In this document: positions 1 to 8,005 of the stretch, piece after piece
Position numbering within the stretch: the first letter of the stretch is position 1
Layout: every line of letters begins with the position of its first letter
Virus record (IMG/VR): IMGVR_UViG_3300011116_000842
Coordinates: 1 to 24,108 of that record
DNA: 24,108 nucleotides
Origin: a virus
Direction: 5' to 3' (one strand)
Notes under the pieces: generated by a model
The model's input: only the letters and a program-made list of their open reading frames with translations
Database searches by the model: none
Told to the model about the DNA's origin: nothing
Made by a program: the position numbers and the translations under genes

Positions 1-936
1 GGTCAGGAACTGAACAAATATCTCAACAAGATCGTTGGCACGACCGATGTGGATTATGTGATCGCATCCGATACAGATTCTGTCTATCTCTGCCTAAACA
101 ATCTTGTTCTGAAAGTATTTCCCGACACAGGTCTTGCTGATGGAAAACCTGTATCTCGTCCCCCAACAAAGACTATAGTGGACTTCTTGGATAAATCTGC
201 GGAACAAGCAATCATTCCATTCATTGAGAAGAAGTTTGCCGAACTAGCAAAGACGATGAATGCGTATGAGAACAAGATGCAGATGGGTCGAGAAGTCATT
301 GCAGACAAGGGAATATGGACTGCCAAGAAGCGGTACATGCTGAATGTGTGGGACTCAGAAGGTGTACGATACACCGAACCAAAACTCAAGATCATGGGAA
401 TCGAAACAACTCGTTCTTCGACTCCAGAGTTTGTTCGCAAGCATCTCAAAAGCGCAATCAATATCACAATGAATGGTAGTGAGCAGGATATGATCGACTT
501 TGTCGAGAAGTGTCGTAAGGAATTCTACGCTCTGCCTCCAGAGGATATCGCTTTCCCTCGCAGCGTCAATGGCATGGAGAAGTACACTGATCGTGCTACA
601 ATCTATCGCAAGTCAACTCCAATTGCCGTAAAAGGTGCATTGATCTATAATCATTATCTTGATAAGTTCAATATTGGCAAGAAATACAAGAAGATCATTG
701 AAGGCGATAAGATCAAGTTTCTCATGCTCAAGAGACCAAATCCTCTAGGAGGATCTGTTGGAGAAGATCAAGTTGTTTCTTTTCCAAATGTCTTGCCTAA
801 GGAATTTAAACTTGAAGAGTATATTGATTATAAGATTCAATTTGAGAAATCATTTATCGATCCCCTGACCGCCATTCTAGATACTATTGGCTGGTCAACC
901 GAGAAAAAGAATACATTGGAAAACCTATTTGGTTGA
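1..936 (+). CDS. 43: T4 gp43-like family B DNA polymerase, C-terminal part (5' end outside window)
   Basis: The reading frame is open from base 1, so 311 C-terminal residues are visible and the start lies upstream. It is the replicative DNA polymerase. Visible landmarks are the catalytic palm motif DTDS at visible residues 24-27 (preceded by DYVIAS) and the B-family KKRY motif at about 109-112. The last residues, [10 protein letters not shown], resemble the C-terminal sliding-clamp-binding peptide of T4 gp43. The exonuclease and most of the palm domain are missing only because of the window edge. The GTG at 49 is inside the conserved palm and is not a real start. It heads a replication operon and is followed after 10 nt by uvsX. 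Family assignment is very secure; clamp binding is inferred from the family. Confidence 0.96.
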   Translation, partial: GQELNKYLNKIVGTTDVDYVIASDTDSVYLCLNNLVLKVFPDTGLADGKPVSRPPTKTIVDFLDKSAEQAIIPFIEKKFAELAKTMNAYENKMQMGREVIADKGIWTAKKRYMLNVWDSEGVRYTEPKLKIMGIETTRSSTPEFVRKHLKSAINITMNGSEQDMIDFVEKCRKEFYALPPEDIAFPRSVNGMEKYTDRATIYRKSTPIAVKGALIYNHYLDKFNIGKKYKKIIEGDKIKFLMLKRPNPLGGSVGEDQVVSFPNVLPKEFKLEEYIDYKIQFEKSFIDPLTAILDTIGWSTEKKNTLENLFG

Positions 937-946
937 AAGGAATATT

Positions 947-1993
947 ATGAGTGATTTTTTATCGTCTATGGTGAAGATGTCTGGAAACAAATATGCATCC
1001 TTAGTCTCTGAAGGACTGGAGGGTTCAGATGTTGGGGGATTCGTTGATACTGGATGTTATCTATTCAATGGATTGCTTTCTGCATCGCTATATGGTGGAT
1101 TGCCGAACAATAAGATTCTTGCCCTTGCAGGAGAATCTTCCACAGGAAAGACCTATTTTACTCTTGGTATAGTTTCAAAGTTCCTTAATGACAATCCCGA
1201 TGCTGTTGTTCTTTATTTCGATTCAGAACAAGCAGTTACTTCCGATATGTTCAAGAATCGTGGAATTGATCCCAAGCGTATTGCAGTTTTTCCCGTATCA
1301 ACGGTTGAGGAATTTCGTCATCAAGCGATTACGATTGTTGACAAGTATCTTGAACTTTCAAAGGAAGATCGTAAACCAACAATGATCGTTCTTGATTCTC
1401 TTGGAATGTTATCGACCTCCAAGGAGATGAACGATACTGCTGAAGGCAAGGAAACACGCGACATGACTCGCGCACAGATCGTGAAGTCAACTTTCCGTGT
1501 TCTTACGGTCAAACTAGGCATCGCAAAGATTCCCATGATCATGACCAATCACACATATCAAGTCGTTGGTGCTTATGTTCCAATGTCTGAGATGGGTGGT
1601 GGAACTGGATTGAAGTATGCAGCATCCACTATCGTCTATCTTTCGAAGAAGAAAGATAAAAATGCCGATGGTCAAGTCGTTGGAAATATCATTCATGCTA
1701 AACTCTACAAGGGTCGTTTCACCAAGGAGAATAAGCAGATCGATGTTCGCTTGAACTACGACAGTGGTCTTGATCCATATTATGGACTTGTTGATATTGC
1801 AATAAATGCAGGAATCTTCAAGAAGAATTCAACACGAATTGAACTTCCAGATGGTTCAAAGGTATTTGAGAAAACCATCTATGATAATCCTGAAAAGTAT
1901 TTCACTAAGGATGTTCTTGACCAACTAGACAAGGCAGTGTATACTGAGTTTAGTTACGGTGGAGAACCCACAGGAGATGAAACAGATGTATAA
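947..1993 (+). CDS. uvsX: UvsX-like RecA/Rad51 family recombinase
   Basis: This 348-aa strand-exchange ATPase forms filaments on single-stranded DNA for recombination-dependent replication and repair. Walker A is GESSTGKT at residues 62-69, and a Walker B-like stretch TMIVLDSLG lies near residue 145. The open frame runs back to 887, but ATG 947 is chosen because it follows AAGGA at a normal distance and lies after the gp43 stop; starting at 887 would overlap gp43 by 50 nt. T4 UvsX is somewhat longer (391 aa). The acidic C-terminal tail ([11 protein letters not shown]) is a common feature of phage RecA-like proteins. The gene overlaps the next one by 8 nt, and its neighbours are polymerase and helicase, as expected for the T4 recombination-replication machinery. 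Confidence 0.95.
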   Translation: MSDFLSSMVKMSGNKYASLVSEGLEGSDVGGFVDTGCYLFNGLLSASLYGGLPNNKILALAGESSTGKTYFTLGIVSKFLNDNPDAVVLYFDSEQAVTSDMFKNRGIDPKRIAVFPVSTVEEFRHQAITIVDKYLELSKEDRKPTMIVLDSLGMLSTSKEMNDTAEGKETRDMTRAQIVKSTFRVLTVKLGIAKIPMIMTNHTYQVVGAYVPMSEMGGGTGLKYAASTIVYLSKKKDKNADGQVVGNIIHAKLYKGRFTKENKQIDVRLNYDSGLDPYYGLVDIAINAGIFKKNSTRIELPDGSKVFEKTIYDNPEKYFTKDVLDQLDKAVYTEFSYGGEPTGDETDV

Positions 1994-2414
1994 TGTTGTA
2001 TTGATCACTGGGGGATTTGATCCCATCCATAGTGGGCATATTGCATACTTCAAGGCAGCAAGAAAACTTGGAGATATTCTTGTTGTAGGAGTCAATTCAG
2101 ATGATTGGCTTGTAAGAAAAAAGGGTAAGTATTTCTTACCATTTAACGAACGAGCAACAATTGTCGAAAGCATCAAGGGAGTTTCATACACTTTGGCATT
2201 CGATGATTCGGATGGAAGTGCTAAAGATGCAATTGTCAAAGTTCGTCATTCTTGGCCAAATTCAAATATCATCTTCGCAAATGGTGGAGATAGAACATCT
2301 ACCAATATTCCAGAGATGGATATAGTCGATGATAAACTAACCTTCACTTTTGGTGTTGGTGGAGAAGACAAGAAGAATTCATCTAGTTGGATCCTTAATA
2401 CTTGGAAATCATAA
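1986..2414 (+). CDS. Cytidylyltransferase-like nucleotidyltransferase
   Basis: A 142-aa protein of the HxGH nucleotidyltransferase superfamily, whose members join a nucleotide to a phosphorylated small molecule with release of pyrophosphate. The nucleotide-binding motif [10 protein letters not shown] is at residues 9-18. Further on, [14 protein letters not shown] and a late NSSSWIL segment correspond to the substrate and phosphate-binding regions of the glycerol-3-phosphate cytidylyltransferase / HldE C-terminal branch. ATG 1986 is preferred over in-frame ATGs at 1959 and 1977 because AGGAG (1972-1976) lies 9 nt upstream of it. It is translationally coupled on both sides, by an 8-nt overlap with uvsX and TAATG with the helicase. 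The substrate cannot be read from sequence; a sugar- or polyol-phosphate is likely. Confidence 0.85.
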   Translation: MYNVVLITGGFDPIHSGHIAYFKAARKLGDILVVGVNSDDWLVRKKGKYFLPFNERATIVESIKGVSYTLAFDDSDGSAKDAIVKVRHSWPNSNIIFANGGDRTSTNIPEMDIVDDKLTFTFGVGGEDKKNSSSWILNTWKS

Positions 2415-3802
2415 TGACAGATATAGAACAACTCATCTTGCATAATATGCTCCGAAATGAGACCTATGCGAGAAAAATTACTCCCTTCCTCAAAAGGGAG
2501 TATTTTCATGATAGACCTGTAAGATTTGTTTTTGAAGGAATTCATGATTTTATCATGAAGTATAACAATCTTCCGACAAAGGAAGCATTGTATATTATTC
2601 TTGATAAGAACAAATCAATAACACAAGATGAAGCAAAGCGAATATCCAATATCATAGAAGAGATTTCCGCTAATCGCGAATCATGCGATATTTCATGGTT
2701 GATGACTGAAACTGAATCCTTTTGCAAGGAAAAGGCAGTATATAATGCAATCATGGAATCCATTCAGATTATAGATGGAAAATCCCAGCAAGCACAGGGA
2801 TCTATTCCTGATATCTTGTCAAAGGCACTTGCGATTTCGTTTGATGTGCATATCGGTCATGATTACATCGAAGACTATGAAAAACGATTTGATTTTTATC
2901 ATACTGTGGAAAAGAGAGTTCCATTTGATCTCGACTTCTTCAACCAGATCACGAATGGTGGCACTCCTTCCAAGACATTGAATATCGTGATGGCAGGAAC
3001 TGGTGTTGGTAAATCTCTATTTCTTTGCCATCATGCTGCAAATTGTCTAAAGCAAAATGCAAATGTTCTTTACATCACATGTGAGATGGCAGAAGAACGA
3101 ATTGCAGAACGCATCGATGCAAATCTTCTTGATGTGACTTTGGACAATCTAAAGGATCTTCCAAAGACAATTTACGAGAAAAAGATTGAAAATCTAAGTG
3201 CTGGTGTGACTGGAAAACTAATCATCAAGGAATATCCAACCGCAACTGCAAATGTCAATCATTTTAGATTTCTATTGGATGAACTATGGTTGAAGCGTAA
3301 GTTCAAACCAGATGTGATCTTCATCGACTATCTCAACATCTGCGCATCAGCGCGTGTCAAGTCTGGTAATAATGTGAATTCCTATACCTATATCAAGTCC
3401 ATTGCCGAAGAGATTCGTGGTCTTGCCGTGGAATATAATGTGCCAATCTTCAGTGCGACTCAAACCACTCGTTCTGGATATTCAAATTCAGATGTTGGTC
3501 TTGAAGATACTTCTGAATCCTTTGGTCTTCCTGCAACCGCAGATTTCATGTTTGCATTGATCTCTACGGAAGAACTCGCTGAGATGAACCAGATCATGGT
3601 CAAACAATTGAAGAATCGCTATAATGATACAGCAGTCAATCGTAAATTCATACTTGGCATCAATCGTGCAAAGATGAAGGTATTTGATATAAAGAAAGAT
3701 GATGCTATTGTGATGCCTACGCCACAACAGCAACCACAGCAGCAATCTTCACAAAAACAATTTCCAGCAAAGCAAAAGAAATTCGATGATTGGAATTTTT
3801 AA
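2414..3802 (+). CDS. 41: T4 gp41-like DnaB-family replicative helicase
   Basis: A 462-aa hexameric 5'-3' helicase of the replication fork. The N-terminal DnaB-like helical domain (about 1-140) starts with IEQLILHNML. The RecA-like core has Walker A GTGVGKS at 195-201 and Walker B VIFIDYLNIC with D305, followed by the motif containing FSATQTTRSGYSNS. The C-terminus is a Gln-rich flexible linker (about 435-450) ending in KKFDDWNF, an acidic-aromatic tail that may be a protein-protein contact. The frame extends to a TTG at 2402, but ATG 2414 is chosen because it forms TAATG with the preceding stop. It also ends in TAATG with the primase, matching the known physical coupling of helicase and primase in a primosome. 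Confidence 0.95.
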   Translation: MTDIEQLILHNMLRNETYARKITPFLKREYFHDRPVRFVFEGIHDFIMKYNNLPTKEALYIILDKNKSITQDEAKRISNIIEEISANRESCDISWLMTETESFCKEKAVYNAIMESIQIIDGKSQQAQGSIPDILSKALAISFDVHIGHDYIEDYEKRFDFYHTVEKRVPFDLDFFNQITNGGTPSKTLNIVMAGTGVGKSLFLCHHAANCLKQNANVLYITCEMAEERIAERIDANLLDVTLDNLKDLPKTIYEKKIENLSAGVTGKLIIKEYPTATANVNHFRFLLDELWLKRKFKPDVIFIDYLNICASARVKSGNNVNSYTYIKSIAEEIRGLAVEYNVPIFSATQTTRSGYSNSDVGLEDTSESFGLPATADFMFALISTEELAEMNQIMVKQLKNRYNDTAVNRKFILGINRAKMKVFDIKKDDAIVMPTPQQQPQQQSSQKQFPAKQKKFDDWNF

Positions 3803-4788
3803 TGTCTCTTTATCTTGACAAAAAGTACATTAACCTTGTTTCAGGATCTCTTGAAAAATTCAAGTGGAAGAAGAACAATCTGGCAAATTGTCGTTGTCCA
3901 ATATGCGGAGATTCGCAGACAAATAAAACAAAGGCAAGAGGATATTTCTTTGGCTCCGATGATGCCTTCTTCTTCAAGTGTCACAATTGCGGCATATCAT
4001 ACAACATCTATAAATTTCTTGAACTGACCTCACCAAGTCTTTTTAAGCAATATTGTCTTGAACGATTCAAGGATCGGGAAACCAAGATTGAATTTATCTC
4101 CAAACCTGAAAAAGTAATAATTGTAAAATCAAATATCACTGAATATGAGATAATTGATGATCTTGATGAAACGCACAAGGCAATCATGTTCCTGGAATCA
4201 AGAAAGATTCCAAAAAAGATATGGAAGAAATTCTACTATACAGAGCATTTTGCAAAACTTGCAAAGCAATTCAACGAATCATATGATCTCATCGATGATG
4301 ATCGAATGGTAATTCCGATATTTGATGAACACAACCAGATGATTGCAATTCAAGGTAGATCATTTGGAAAGATTCAACCAAGGTATATCACCATAAAAAA
4401 GGATGAATCGATTAGACCGATATATGGAATCGAATCAATAGACAAGAGTAAACCGATTTATGTGGTCGAAGGACCAATCGATAGTCTTTTCTTGCCAAAT
4501 GCAATCGCATGTCTTGGTTCTGGAAATTTTCTTGAAGTAAGGGAAAAATTGTTAAATCAAGACTTGATTTTCGTTCCAGACAATGAGCCTCGCAATCGAA
4601 ACACGGTTGATCTGGTGCAAAAACTTATCGAAAAACGAGAAAAGGTATGCATTTGGCCATCCTTTATGAAAGATAAGGATATAAATGACATGGTCTTGAA
4701 TGGGGTCGATGTATGTGGTATACTTGAGTCTCATGTCCATGCAGGACCTTCCGCCACACTAGCATTTAATTCATGGAGAAAAATATAA
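3802..4788 (+). CDS. 61: T4 gp61-like DNA primase (zinc finger plus TOPRIM)
   Basis: A 328-aa primase that makes RNA primers for lagging-strand synthesis. The N-terminal zinc-binding domain has C32-x2-C35 and C60-x2-C63. A TOPRIM domain follows: the catalytic Glu is E223 in VVEGPIDS, and the acidic metal-binding motif is near D260 (FVPDNEP). Length matches T4 gp61 (about 340 aa). ATG 3802 forms TAATG with the helicase stop; an in-frame ATG at 3790 would overlap the helicase by 13 nt and is less likely. The 3' end again forms TAATG with the next gene, so expression of helicase, primase and the following unknown protein is probably linked. Confidence 0.94.
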   Translation: MSLYLDKKYINLVSGSLEKFKWKKNNLANCRCPICGDSQTNKTKARGYFFGSDDAFFFKCHNCGISYNIYKFLELTSPSLFKQYCLERFKDRETKIEFISKPEKVIIVKSNITEYEIIDDLDETHKAIMFLESRKIPKKIWKKFYYTEHFAKLAKQFNESYDLIDDDRMVIPIFDEHNQMIAIQGRSFGKIQPRYITIKKDESIRPIYGIESIDKSKPIYVVEGPIDSLFLPNAIACLGSGNFLEVREKLLNQDLIFVPDNEPRNRNTVDLVQKLIEKREKVCIWPSFMKDKDINDMVLNGVDVCGILESHVHAGPSATLAFNSWRKI

Positions 4789-5315
4789 TGAAAATCCCAG
4801 AACAAGATTTTATTGCACTCACCAGCATGGTCGAATTTCATTTTAAGTTCAGTGAATATATCAAGGAAAATAATCCTGATCTATTTTACCGTGCCGTCGA
4901 TTATGCAAAGACTTTTACCAGTTCCGATAAGATGAAGTTTGAATATTGGCATGAAGATACTCCTAGATTTCTTGAAGAACTCTCTAAGATCATCATGACA
5001 CGCGAGATGAAATTTACCAATTATGTGAATAAGATCGGTGATGCTGAAAATGCAAAATCCATGTGGATGAAGAAAAAGAAGACCACAAAGGATGATCATC
5101 TTGGACTTAAGAGTTATATTGATAATTTTGTTCATCATTCAAATAAACTGAATTATGATTCATTTGATGCATCTGATTGGGATAACTATATCAAGATCGC
5201 AATGTATGTGAACAACAATGAAAAATTCACTAATTTTGCCATATCTCAAGTATCGCGAGTTCTTGGCGAAGATAGTTTATATCTTAAGGAGTTGAAAAAC
5301 AATGGAAAGAATTAA
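4788..5315 (+). CDS. Unknown 175-aa protein coupled to primase
   Basis: I do not recognise a family. The protein is soluble, rich in aromatic and charged residues (Lys, Asp, Asn, Phe), and probably largely helical. It has a very basic patch WMKKKKTTKDD in the middle, and no membrane segment or cysteine cluster is visible. ATG 4788 overlaps the primase stop as TAATG, and the 3' end overlaps thyX by 14 nt, so it is embedded in the replication operon and almost certainly real. The position suggests a replication or nucleotide-metabolism accessory, for example a helicase loader or single-strand DNA partner, but nothing in the sequence proves this. Confidence 0.8.
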   Translation: MKIPEQDFIALTSMVEFHFKFSEYIKENNPDLFYRAVDYAKTFTSSDKMKFEYWHEDTPRFLEELSKIIMTREMKFTNYVNKIGDAENAKSMWMKKKKTTKDDHLGLKSYIDNFVHHSNKLNYDSFDASDWDNYIKIAMYVNNNEKFTNFAISQVSRVLGEDSLYLKELKNNGKN

Positions 5316-5997
5316 TGTTCTTGATGCGGGATTTGTCCAGTATGTTGAGCATATGGGATCTGATCTAACCATCGTGAATGCAGCAAGAGTCTCCTTCAAC
5401 AAGGAAAGCGAGTGGGATAAGAATCGCGATGGAGAACAGCAACTTTCCGATAAGGATTTCAAGTTGATTCGTTTTCTATCCGAACACGATCACTGGACTC
5501 CGTTCGCACATCCGCAGATCACCCTTCGCATCAAAGCACCCATTTCAATTCGCACACAATTTTTCAAACACAAGGTTGGATTTGTCGAGAACGAGATTTC
5601 ACGACGATATGTTTCATACGAACCCGATGTGTATTATCCTTTCTTTCGCGGTAAACCAGTTGGTGGTGCAAAGCAAGGATCTGATGAATTCATCACCGAT
5701 GAAACGATCAAGGCGAATTGTGAAAGACATTACAAGCAAGCAGCAGAGAAGTGCATCGATGCATACAATGCTCTTCTGAGTGCTGGAGTTGCACCAGAAC
5801 AGGCAAGATTTGTTCTGCCACAAGGTGTATACACTGAATGGTGGTGGACTGGATCTCTTTCAGCATATGCACGGGTATATAAGCAGAGAATCGATCCACA
5901 CGCACAATGGGAAATTCGTGAATATGCAAAGGCGATAGATGTTATAATTCGTCCACTTTTTCCAGAATCCTGGGATATGCTGGTGTCGAATACATAA
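5302..5997 (+). CDS. thyX: Flavin-dependent thymidylate synthase ThyX
   Basis: A 231-aa FAD-dependent enzyme that methylates dUMP to dTMP using methylene-tetrahydrofolate and NADPH. The family signature is at residues 89-103, KHKVGFVENEISRRY. It corresponds to the classical RHRxxSxNExSxRY but with Lys in place of the Arg residues and one extra residue before NE, which I recall from other phage ThyX proteins. Other conserved parts are HWTPFAHPQ (64-72) and the late LPQGVYTEWWWTGSL. Start ATG 5302 lies inside the previous gene (14-nt overlap). It precedes nrdJ, so two steps of deoxynucleotide supply are encoded side by side. Confidence 0.95.
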   Translation: MERINVLDAGFVQYVEHMGSDLTIVNAARVSFNKESEWDKNRDGEQQLSDKDFKLIRFLSEHDHWTPFAHPQITLRIKAPISIRTQFFKHKVGFVENEISRRYVSYEPDVYYPFFRGKPVGGAKQGSDEFITDETIKANCERHYKQAAEKCIDAYNALLSAGVAPEQARFVLPQGVYTEWWWTGSLSAYARVYKQRIDPHAQWEIREYAKAIDVIIRPLFPESWDMLVSNT

Positions 5998-6021
5998 AGT
6001 GCAACTTCAACAGGAGAACTA

Positions 6022-7941
6022 ATGCAAGATTTACCATCTGATTATCAGAAATTTATTCACACCTCCAGATATGCTCGTTGGATCGAAAAAGACAAGCGTA
6101 GGGAGAGTTGGAATGAAACAGTTAAAAGATATTTTGATTTCTTTGAGACATATCTCAAGGAAAGTAGAGACTATACGCTTACTCAGGATCTTCGTGATGA
6201 ACTGGAAAACGCTGTTCTCAATCTTGAGATCATGCCAAGCATGAGAGCATTGATGACAGCGGGTGAGGCACTGAAGCGAGATAATACCGCAGGATACAAT
6301 TGTTCCTATATTGCGGTAAATCGTGTTCGTGCATTTGATGAAATTCTCTACATCCTCATGTGTGGAACGGGTGTGGGATTTAGCGTGGAGAGACAATATG
6401 TCGAGAAACTTCCTACAATCGCTGAACACTTCTCTGCTAGCGATACCACAATCATTGTGGAAGATAGCAAAACTGGTTGGGCTAAGGCTTATAAAGAACT
6501 TGTCTCCTTACTCATTGGAGGTCAGATACCACAATGGGATGTATCGAAGATTCGTCCTCATGGGGCGCGTCTCAAGACTTTCGGTGGGAGAGCAAGTGGA
6601 CCACGACCTCTCGAAGATCTTTTTACATTCACAGTTGATACTTTTAAGAGAGCATCGGGACGAAAACTCACATCAATCGAATGTCACGATATCGTCTGCA
6701 AGATTGCAGAAATTGTCGTGGTCGGAGGAGTCCGTAGATCTGCTCTTATTAGCTTATCAAATCTCACAGATGAGCGAATGCGAGATGCAAAATCAGGAGC
6801 ATGGTGGGAAGCAAATCCTCAACGAGCACTTGCCAACAACTCCGTTGCATACAAAGAAAAACCAGAAATAGGAGTATTCATGGATGAATGGGTTTCACTT
6901 TATAAGTCAAAGAGTGGAGAGCGTGGTATCTTCAATAGAGACGCATGTCGTAGAACTGTATCTAAACTCGGAGATAGACGAGATTCCTCTTATGAGTTTG
7001 GTACAAATCCTTGCAGTGAGATTATTCTACGCGACCGTCAATTTTGCAATCTTACTGAAGTTGTAGTTCGTCCAGAAGATACCTTTGAATCCATGCAAAG
7101 AAAGATTCGTCTTGCAACCATTCTAGGAACATGGCAAGCGTCATTGACAAATTTTCCATATCTTTCATCCGAATGGAAAAGGAATTGCCAAGAAGAAGCG
7201 TTGCTTGGGGTTTCCCTTACGGGCATTCTTGATAATGTCATGATGCGCAACACCGATACTCTCAAGGATACATTGACCACACTCAAGCAAGTTGCAATCG
7301 ACACCAACAAGGAATGGGCAGCAAATATTGGAATCAATCCTGCTGCTGCAATTACCTGTGTCAAACCATCGGGAACTGTTTCACAGTTGACCGATGCGGC
7401 ATCGGGTATTCATCCTCGGCATAATGAATATTATGTTCGTACAGTTCGTGCAGATCGTAAGGATCCATTATGTCAGATGATGATTGACATGGGATTCCCT
7501 GCTGAACCATGCGTTATGAAACCAGATCATACGATGGTATTCTCCTTCCCAATGAAGGCAGAAGGTTCACTCACTCGTAATGATGTTTCCGCAATTTCAC
7601 ATCTTGAATTGTGGTTGGCATATCAGCGTTATTGGTGTGAACATAAACCATCGATTACGATCACTGTAAAGGATCACGAATGGATGGAAGTCGGAGCATT
7701 TGTGTATAAGTATTTCGATGAGATCAGTGGCATCTCTTTCCTTCCACATAGTGACCACTCATATCGTCAAGCACCTTATCAGGATTGTACTAAAGAGCAA
7801 TATGATGATCTTTTAGGCAAGATGCCTAAAATGGTCGATTGGTCTCTTCTTCGGGATTATGAGAAAGAAGACAAGACTACAAGTTCACAGTCCTTTGCGT
7901 GTAGTGCAAATGGTTGCGAACTGGTGGATCTGACTACATAA
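6022..7941 (+). CDS. nrdJ: Adenosylcobalamin-dependent (class II) ribonucleoside-triphosphate reductase
   Basis: This 639-aa enzyme reduces ribonucleotides to deoxyribonucleotides and generates its radical from adenosylcobalamin. The active-site set fits the monomeric RTPR type (Lactobacillus leichmannii). N329, C331 (thiyl radical) and E333 are in NPCSE. C94 in GYNCSY and C342 in FCNLTEV are the likely redox pair, and a swinging C-terminal pair C627/C632 (CSANGC) has the same spacing as C731/C736 of RTPR. It is about 100 residues shorter than the bacterial enzyme. ATG 6022 follows AGGAG (6012-6016). It needs the host to supply or import B12, and it ends the + strand operon just before a terminator. 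Confidence 0.94.
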   Translation: MQDLPSDYQKFIHTSRYARWIEKDKRRESWNETVKRYFDFFETYLKESRDYTLTQDLRDELENAVLNLEIMPSMRALMTAGEALKRDNTAGYNCSYIAVNRVRAFDEILYILMCGTGVGFSVERQYVEKLPTIAEHFSASDTTIIVEDSKTGWAKAYKELVSLLIGGQIPQWDVSKIRPHGARLKTFGGRASGPRPLEDLFTFTVDTFKRASGRKLTSIECHDIVCKIAEIVVVGGVRRSALISLSNLTDERMRDAKSGAWWEANPQRALANNSVAYKEKPEIGVFMDEWVSLYKSKSGERGIFNRDACRRTVSKLGDRRDSSYEFGTNPCSEIILRDRQFCNLTEVVVRPEDTFESMQRKIRLATILGTWQASLTNFPYLSSEWKRNCQEEALLGVSLTGILDNVMMRNTDTLKDTLTTLKQVAIDTNKEWAANIGINPAAAITCVKPSGTVSQLTDAASGIHPRHNEYYVRTVRADRKDPLCQMMIDMGFPAEPCVMKPDHTMVFSFPMKAEGSLTRNDVSAISHLELWLAYQRYWCEHKPSITITVKDHEWMEVGAFVYKYFDEISGISFLPHSDHSYRQAPYQDCTKEQYDDLLGKMPKMVDWSLLRDYEKEDKTTSSQSFACSANGCELVDLTT

Positions 7942-7950
7942 TATAGCCCC

Positions 7951-7971
7951 ACATAAGATCGCATCTTATGT
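7951..7971 (+). other. Perfect hairpin between nrdJ and the terminator
   Basis: Nine-base arms ACATAAGAT (7951-7959) and ATCTTATGT (7963-7971) flank a 3-nt CGC loop. No T-run follows on either strand, so it is not a terminator by itself. It sits 3 nt upstream of a real terminator. It could block 3' exonucleases, act as an RNase or antiterminator structure, or be a near-palindromic protein-binding site. Confidence 0.6.
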
Positions 7972-7974
7972 CCG

Positions 7975-8005
7975 ACAACCCCCAGAAATGGGGGTTGTTT
8001 CTTTT
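7975..8005 (+). terminator. Intrinsic terminator of the replication operon
   Basis: Nine-base-pair stem ACAACCCCC (7975-7983) / GGGGGTTGT (7990-7998), loop AGAAAT, followed by TTCTTTT. It lies 33 nt after the nrdJ stop and separates it from the convergent gene ending at 8004. On the minus strand no T-run follows the stem, so it looks one-directional. Confidence 0.9.

Noticed and set aside
84-467. 127-aa minus-strand open frame inside the polymerase gene
   Set aside because: It is antisense to the conserved gp43 palm region, has no ribosome-binding site and no recognisable protein character.
6323-6871. 182-aa plus-strand open frame inside nrdJ
   Set aside because: It is in a different frame of a fully conserved reductase; the nrdJ frame carries all catalytic residues.
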